From contig CACYDO010000058.1 in the NCBI GenBank assembly GCA_902773165.1, forward strand, positions 1 to 8,501: 8,501 nt of DNA. Reading direction: 5' to 3'. The DNA comes from an uncultured Ruminococcus sp. Its GTDB lineage: Bacteria; Bacillota; Clostridia; Oscillospirales; Acutalibacteraceae. The position numbers and the translations under genes are program-made. The notes under the pieces are model-generated. The model worked only from the letters and a program-made list of their open reading frames with translations, was not told the origin of the DNA and searched no databases. Positions 6,773-8,501 of the stretch are shown one piece after another. Every line of letters begins with the position of its first letter. Position 1 is the stretch's first letter.

Positions 6773-7147
6773 ATGTACAAACGATTATGCGAATATATTG
6801 AATATATCGACGAACAGACTCGCAAGGACAAGCTGGACAAGCTTTCAGACGAGGAGAAAGAAAAGCTGAAGCAGCAGCTGCTTGTTCAGACGCAGTTTTT
6901 CCAGCACGAAAGGCTGATTCACCTGATAGTCACCCACATGTTTGCGATAATCACGATCGTAACGCTGATGGGAATGATCTATTTCAAGACGATTCCGCTG
7001 CTTATTCTGCTTGTTCTAGAGATCGGTCTGCTTTTCCCATACATTATTCACTACTACCATCTTGAAAACGGCACTCAGAAGCTTTACACCTTTTACGACA
7101 GGTTCATAGGCAGAAAATTCGGAAACAAATATAATGAAAATGATTAA
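6773..7147 (+). CDS. Two-helix membrane protein of unknown function
   Basis: I do not recognise this 124-residue protein. The N-terminal third (about 12-40) is highly charged, rich in Lys, Glu and Gln, and likely a helix or short coiled coil in the cytoplasm. Two hydrophobic segments follow (about 49-70 and 73-94), joined by a tight turn (FKTIP), so both ends should face the same side. The tail (95-124) is polar and basic, with several aromatic residues. There is no signal peptide and no visible catalytic motif. The ATG at 6773 has a strong AAGGAG (6758-6763) that overlaps the polA stop codon, 9 nt upstream, so translation is probably coupled to polA. It occupies the slot directly behind polA where many Firmicutes carry repair or coenzyme A genes; co-expression with alr and polA does not reveal its job. 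The ORF is convincing; the function is open. Confidence 0.85.
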   Translation: MYKRLCEYIEYIDEQTRKDKLDKLSDEEKEKLKQQLLVQTQFFQHERLIHLIVTHMFAIITIVTLMGMIYFKTIPLLILLVLEIGLLFPYIIHYYHLENGTQKLYTFYDRFIGRKFGNKYNEND

Positions 7148-7233
7148 CCGACGTCTTGCCCAAAGCCCCTTCGCGCTGCTTTAAATGTCATGTGCTGCAT
7201 AAACCATAGTTATTAAAAAATTTTATCGAAACA

Positions 7234-7301
7234 GCCCGTGGCGGCGTGTCGCCGCTGACAGTTCCGTTTTTACTCTACAACAGGTAATTGGTTTCCGCGC
7301 C
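7234..7301 (+). repeat. Dispersed hairpin repeat, copy 3
   Basis: This 68-bp copy begins GCCCGTGGCGGC, folds into a perfect hairpin GCGGCG-TGT-CGCCGC (7241-7255), and continues TGACAGTTCCG, TTTTTACT and GGTAATTGGTTTCCGCGCC. It is the closest relative of copy 2 and is in the opposite orientation to it. It lies in the 3' region of the alr-polA transcript, before the terminator, so it would normally be transcribed. The hairpin lacks a T-run and is unlikely to terminate by itself. Confidence 0.8.
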
Positions 7302-7343
7302 GGCAGCTTGCTTATAAAATGTAAGTTTAACACATAATAGTTT

Positions 7344-7376
7344 ATCCCCCTCTGCAACATCAAGAGGGGGATTTTT
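7344..7376 (+). terminator. Rho-independent terminator of the alr-polA operon
   Basis: A perfect 10-bp stem, ATCCCCCTCT (7344-7353) with AGAGGGGGAT (7363-7372), and a 9-nt loop are followed by a T-run ending near 7376. The T-run sits on the rightward side, so it mainly ends plus-strand transcripts. The opposite side (ATAAACTATTATG leftward) is a poor U-tract, but the stem may also slow transcripts leaving the pseudouridine synthase gene, which ends at 7388. Confidence 0.88.
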
Positions 7377-7387
7377 ATTCGTAAAAA

Positions 7388-8143
7388 TTATTTATAGTTT
7401 TCGGTAACAACAGTCGTATTCGGCTGGGCGGTCAGTCTTCTGACCTCATCGGGAGTAAGGTCACGCCATTTGCCCTGGGGAAGCATCCCGAGCTTTACCT
7501 GACCGATCATTGTGCGCTTTAGTCTTGCTACTTCAAGCCCGAGCTTTTCACACATTTTTCTGATCTGACGGTTTCTGCCCTCGCGCAGAACGACCTCAAT
7601 AACAACTCTTCCTTCTTCGCGGTTCAGAACGTGAACGTCGCAGGGCTGAGTTTTTCTGCCGTCTATAACCATGCCGCTGCGCATTTCTTCAAGCTGTTCC
7701 TTGCTAATGTCGGGGCGCACAGTTACTCTGTACACCTTAGCCACATGCTGTGCAGGGTGAGTGACCTTATTTGCAAAATCGCCGTCATTAGTCATCAGCA
7801 AAAGACCTTCGCTCTCGCGGTCAAGTCTTCCTACGGGATATACTCTTGCCGGAACATCGCGGACAAGCTCTGCAACGCATTTTCTGCCCTTTTCGTCCTT
7901 CATCGTAGTAACGTAACCTCTGGGCTTATGCAGCATTATGTAGTAATGCTTGTTCTTTGCAGCCGCGCTTATGCGCTTTCCGCGAACAGTAATTTTATCC
8001 TTTTGCGGATCAACCTTATCGCCGATATGAGCAGTCTGCCCGTTGACCTTTACGCTGCCGCGCTCAATAAGTTCTTCGGCTTTTCGTCTTGACGCAACTC
8101 CGCACTGCGCAAGAACCTTTTGCAGTCTTACCTTTTCTTCCAC
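7388..8143 (-). CDS. rluB: rRNA pseudouridine synthase, RsuA/RluB/RluE/RluF family
   Basis: The enzyme isomerises a specific uridine in rRNA to pseudouridine. Family resemblance favours the RluB type (helix near the peptidyl-transferase centre of 23S rRNA) over RsuA (16S), but the target is inferred. Numbered from the GTG start, the 251-residue protein has an S4 RNA-binding domain (about 4-50; VRLQKVLAQCGVASRRKAEELI), then the catalytic domain with KPRGYVTT (73-80), the active-site motif VGRLDRESEGLLLMTNDG (104-121; catalytic Asp108), KVYRVTV (136-142), REGRNRQIRKM (188-198) and VARLKR-x-MIG (205-214). The GTG at 8143 is preferred because AAGAGGA lies 7 nt upstream (8151-8157). A TTG at 8176 would add 11 Lys/Glu-rich residues but has no ribosome binding site. 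The gene stands alone, convergent with the alr-polA operon, and has a long upstream region that ends in repeats. Confidence 0.95.
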   Translation of the reverse strand: MEEKVRLQKVLAQCGVASRRKAEELIERGSVKVNGQTAHIGDKVDPQKDKITVRGKRISAAAKNKHYYIMLHKPRGYVTTMKDEKGRKCVAELVRDVPARVYPVGRLDRESEGLLLMTNDGDFANKVTHPAQHVAKVYRVTVRPDISKEQLEEMRSGMVIDGRKTQPCDVHVLNREEGRVVIEVVLREGRNRQIRKMCEKLGLEVARLKRTMIGQVKLGMLPQGKWRDLTPDEVRRLTAQPNTTVVTENYK

Positions 8144-8305
8144 TTTACATTCCTCTTCTTTTTTATTCTTCTGCAATGCTTAAAAATTAATCATCTATTT
8201 CTTTGGCTTAATCAATACACAGTAGATTTATTGTACAGCTTTACTTTTCAATATAAAATATCACAGCAAATAAGCATCAAACCACACAAAAAAGCACCAA
8301 CTTTT
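8144..8305 (-). promoter_or_regulatory. AT-rich upstream region of the pseudouridine synthase with weak promoter match
   Basis: Read leftward, TTTATA (complement of 8252-8257) and TACAAT (complement of 8230-8235) are 16 bp apart and could be a sigma-A promoter with a leader of about 80 nt. The -35 match is modest. No ORF or structured RNA was recognised in this stretch. Confidence 0.35.
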
Positions 8306-8430
8306 AAACGCGGCATATAACTTGCCGCTATTCTTTACTCAGTCAAAAATGCCTGTCGGTCGTCTATCCAACTCCAAAACGCGGCTAGAACTCCGCCGCT
8401 ATTCTTTACTCAGTCGGAACTGCCTGTCGG
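8306..8430 (-). repeat. Two degenerate direct copies (period 71 bp) of the hairpin repeat family
   Basis: Segments 8306-8359 and 8377-8430 are direct repeats exactly 71 bp apart. They share AAACGCGGC, an identical 21-nt block (8324-8344 and 8395-8415) and TGCCTGTCGG. Between the first two blocks each forms a different hairpin with GCGGC/GCCGC arms (8310-8328 and 8381-8399); the loops differ but the arms are kept. On the minus strand the second segment starts CCGACAGGCAGTTCCGA and ends CCGCGTTTTG, which matches both ends of copy 1, so these are family members with a different centre. Confidence 0.8.
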
Positions 8431-8501
8431 CGCTTGCCGACCGGAACTGCCTGTCGGCGCTTGCCGACCGGAACTGCCTGTCGGCGCTTGCCGACCGGAA
8501 C
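8415..8501 (-). repeat. Perfect tandem array of a 27-bp hairpin unit
   Basis: Three identical 27-bp units (8415-8441, 8442-8468, 8469-8495) are followed by the first 6 bp of a fourth at the window edge. Each unit contains the hairpin GTCGGC-GCTT-GCCGAC plus the GGAACTGCCT flank. Each unit is the exact reverse complement of 11-37. There are no spacers between units, and the array probably continues beyond the window. Confidence 0.92.

Noticed and set aside
7162..7182. Weak AAAGC/GCTTT hairpin shortly after the membrane gene as a terminator
   Set aside because: It has only a 5-bp stem and no T-run, and a far better terminator exists at 7344-7376.
8144..8176. Upstream TTG start for the pseudouridine synthase
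   Set aside because: No ribosome binding site precedes it, while the GTG at 8143 has AAGAGGA at 7 nt and begins right at the S4 domain.
8120..8320. 66-codon plus-strand ORF running into the right repeat zone
   Set aside because: It starts antisense to the pseudouridine synthase N-terminus, ends in repeat sequence, and has no start signal; its hydrophobic look comes from AT-rich DNA.
8415..8501. CRISPR array
   Set aside because: The 27-bp units are directly adjacent with no unique spacers, and no cas gene is nearby.

Overview
The window looks like a piece of a Gram-positive, low-to-mid GC Clostridia chromosome, most likely a gut Ruminococcus/Oscillospiraceae-type bacterium. This rests on strong purine-rich ribosome binding sites, a DNA polymerase I whose proofreading domain has lost its catalytic residues (as in Bacillus and many Clostridia), a cytoplasmic GH13 maltodextrin-type amylase with a DUF1653-like tail, and an alr-polA gene pair. 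The taxonomic placement is inference.

Layout. 1-78: first copy of a dispersed hairpin repeat. 62-620: a small divergent pair, a 67-residue membrane ORF (minus) and a Xre/Cro-type repressor (plus), separated by a perfect 12-bp inverted repeat that overlaps the repressor promoter and the ribosome binding site of the membrane ORF. 639-670: a strong bidirectional terminator between the convergent repressor and amylase genes. 707-2437 (minus): GH13 amylase with its own promoter and a cluster of palindromic half-sites upstream. 2438-2958: a 520-bp divergent intergenic region with the amylase promoter, an AT-rich stretch, a second repeat copy and the alr promoter. 2959-7147 (plus): operon of alanine racemase (alr), DNA polymerase I (polA) and a two-helix membrane protein of unknown function. 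7234-7376: a third repeat copy and a rho-independent terminator. 7388-8143 (minus): rRNA pseudouridine synthase of the RsuA/RluB family. 8306-8501: a dense repeat zone with two 71-bp-period degenerate copies followed by three perfect tandem 27-bp units.

How the genes fit together. Most of the content is housekeeping: D-alanine supply for peptidoglycan, repair and Okazaki-fragment processing, rRNA modification, and intracellular maltooligosaccharide breakdown. The least described part is the non-coding material. A family of short GC-rich hairpin elements sits in every intergenic region longer than about 200 bp. Its copies show a compensatory base-pair change, carry conserved sequence on one side of the hairpin, and bound the window in inverted orientation with an identical 27-bp unit at both ends. 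A second item worth a look is the fusion of GH13 to a DUF1653-like domain through an Ala/Glu/Pro/Gln-rich linker.

No tRNA, rRNA, transposase, CRISPR array or phage gene was seen.
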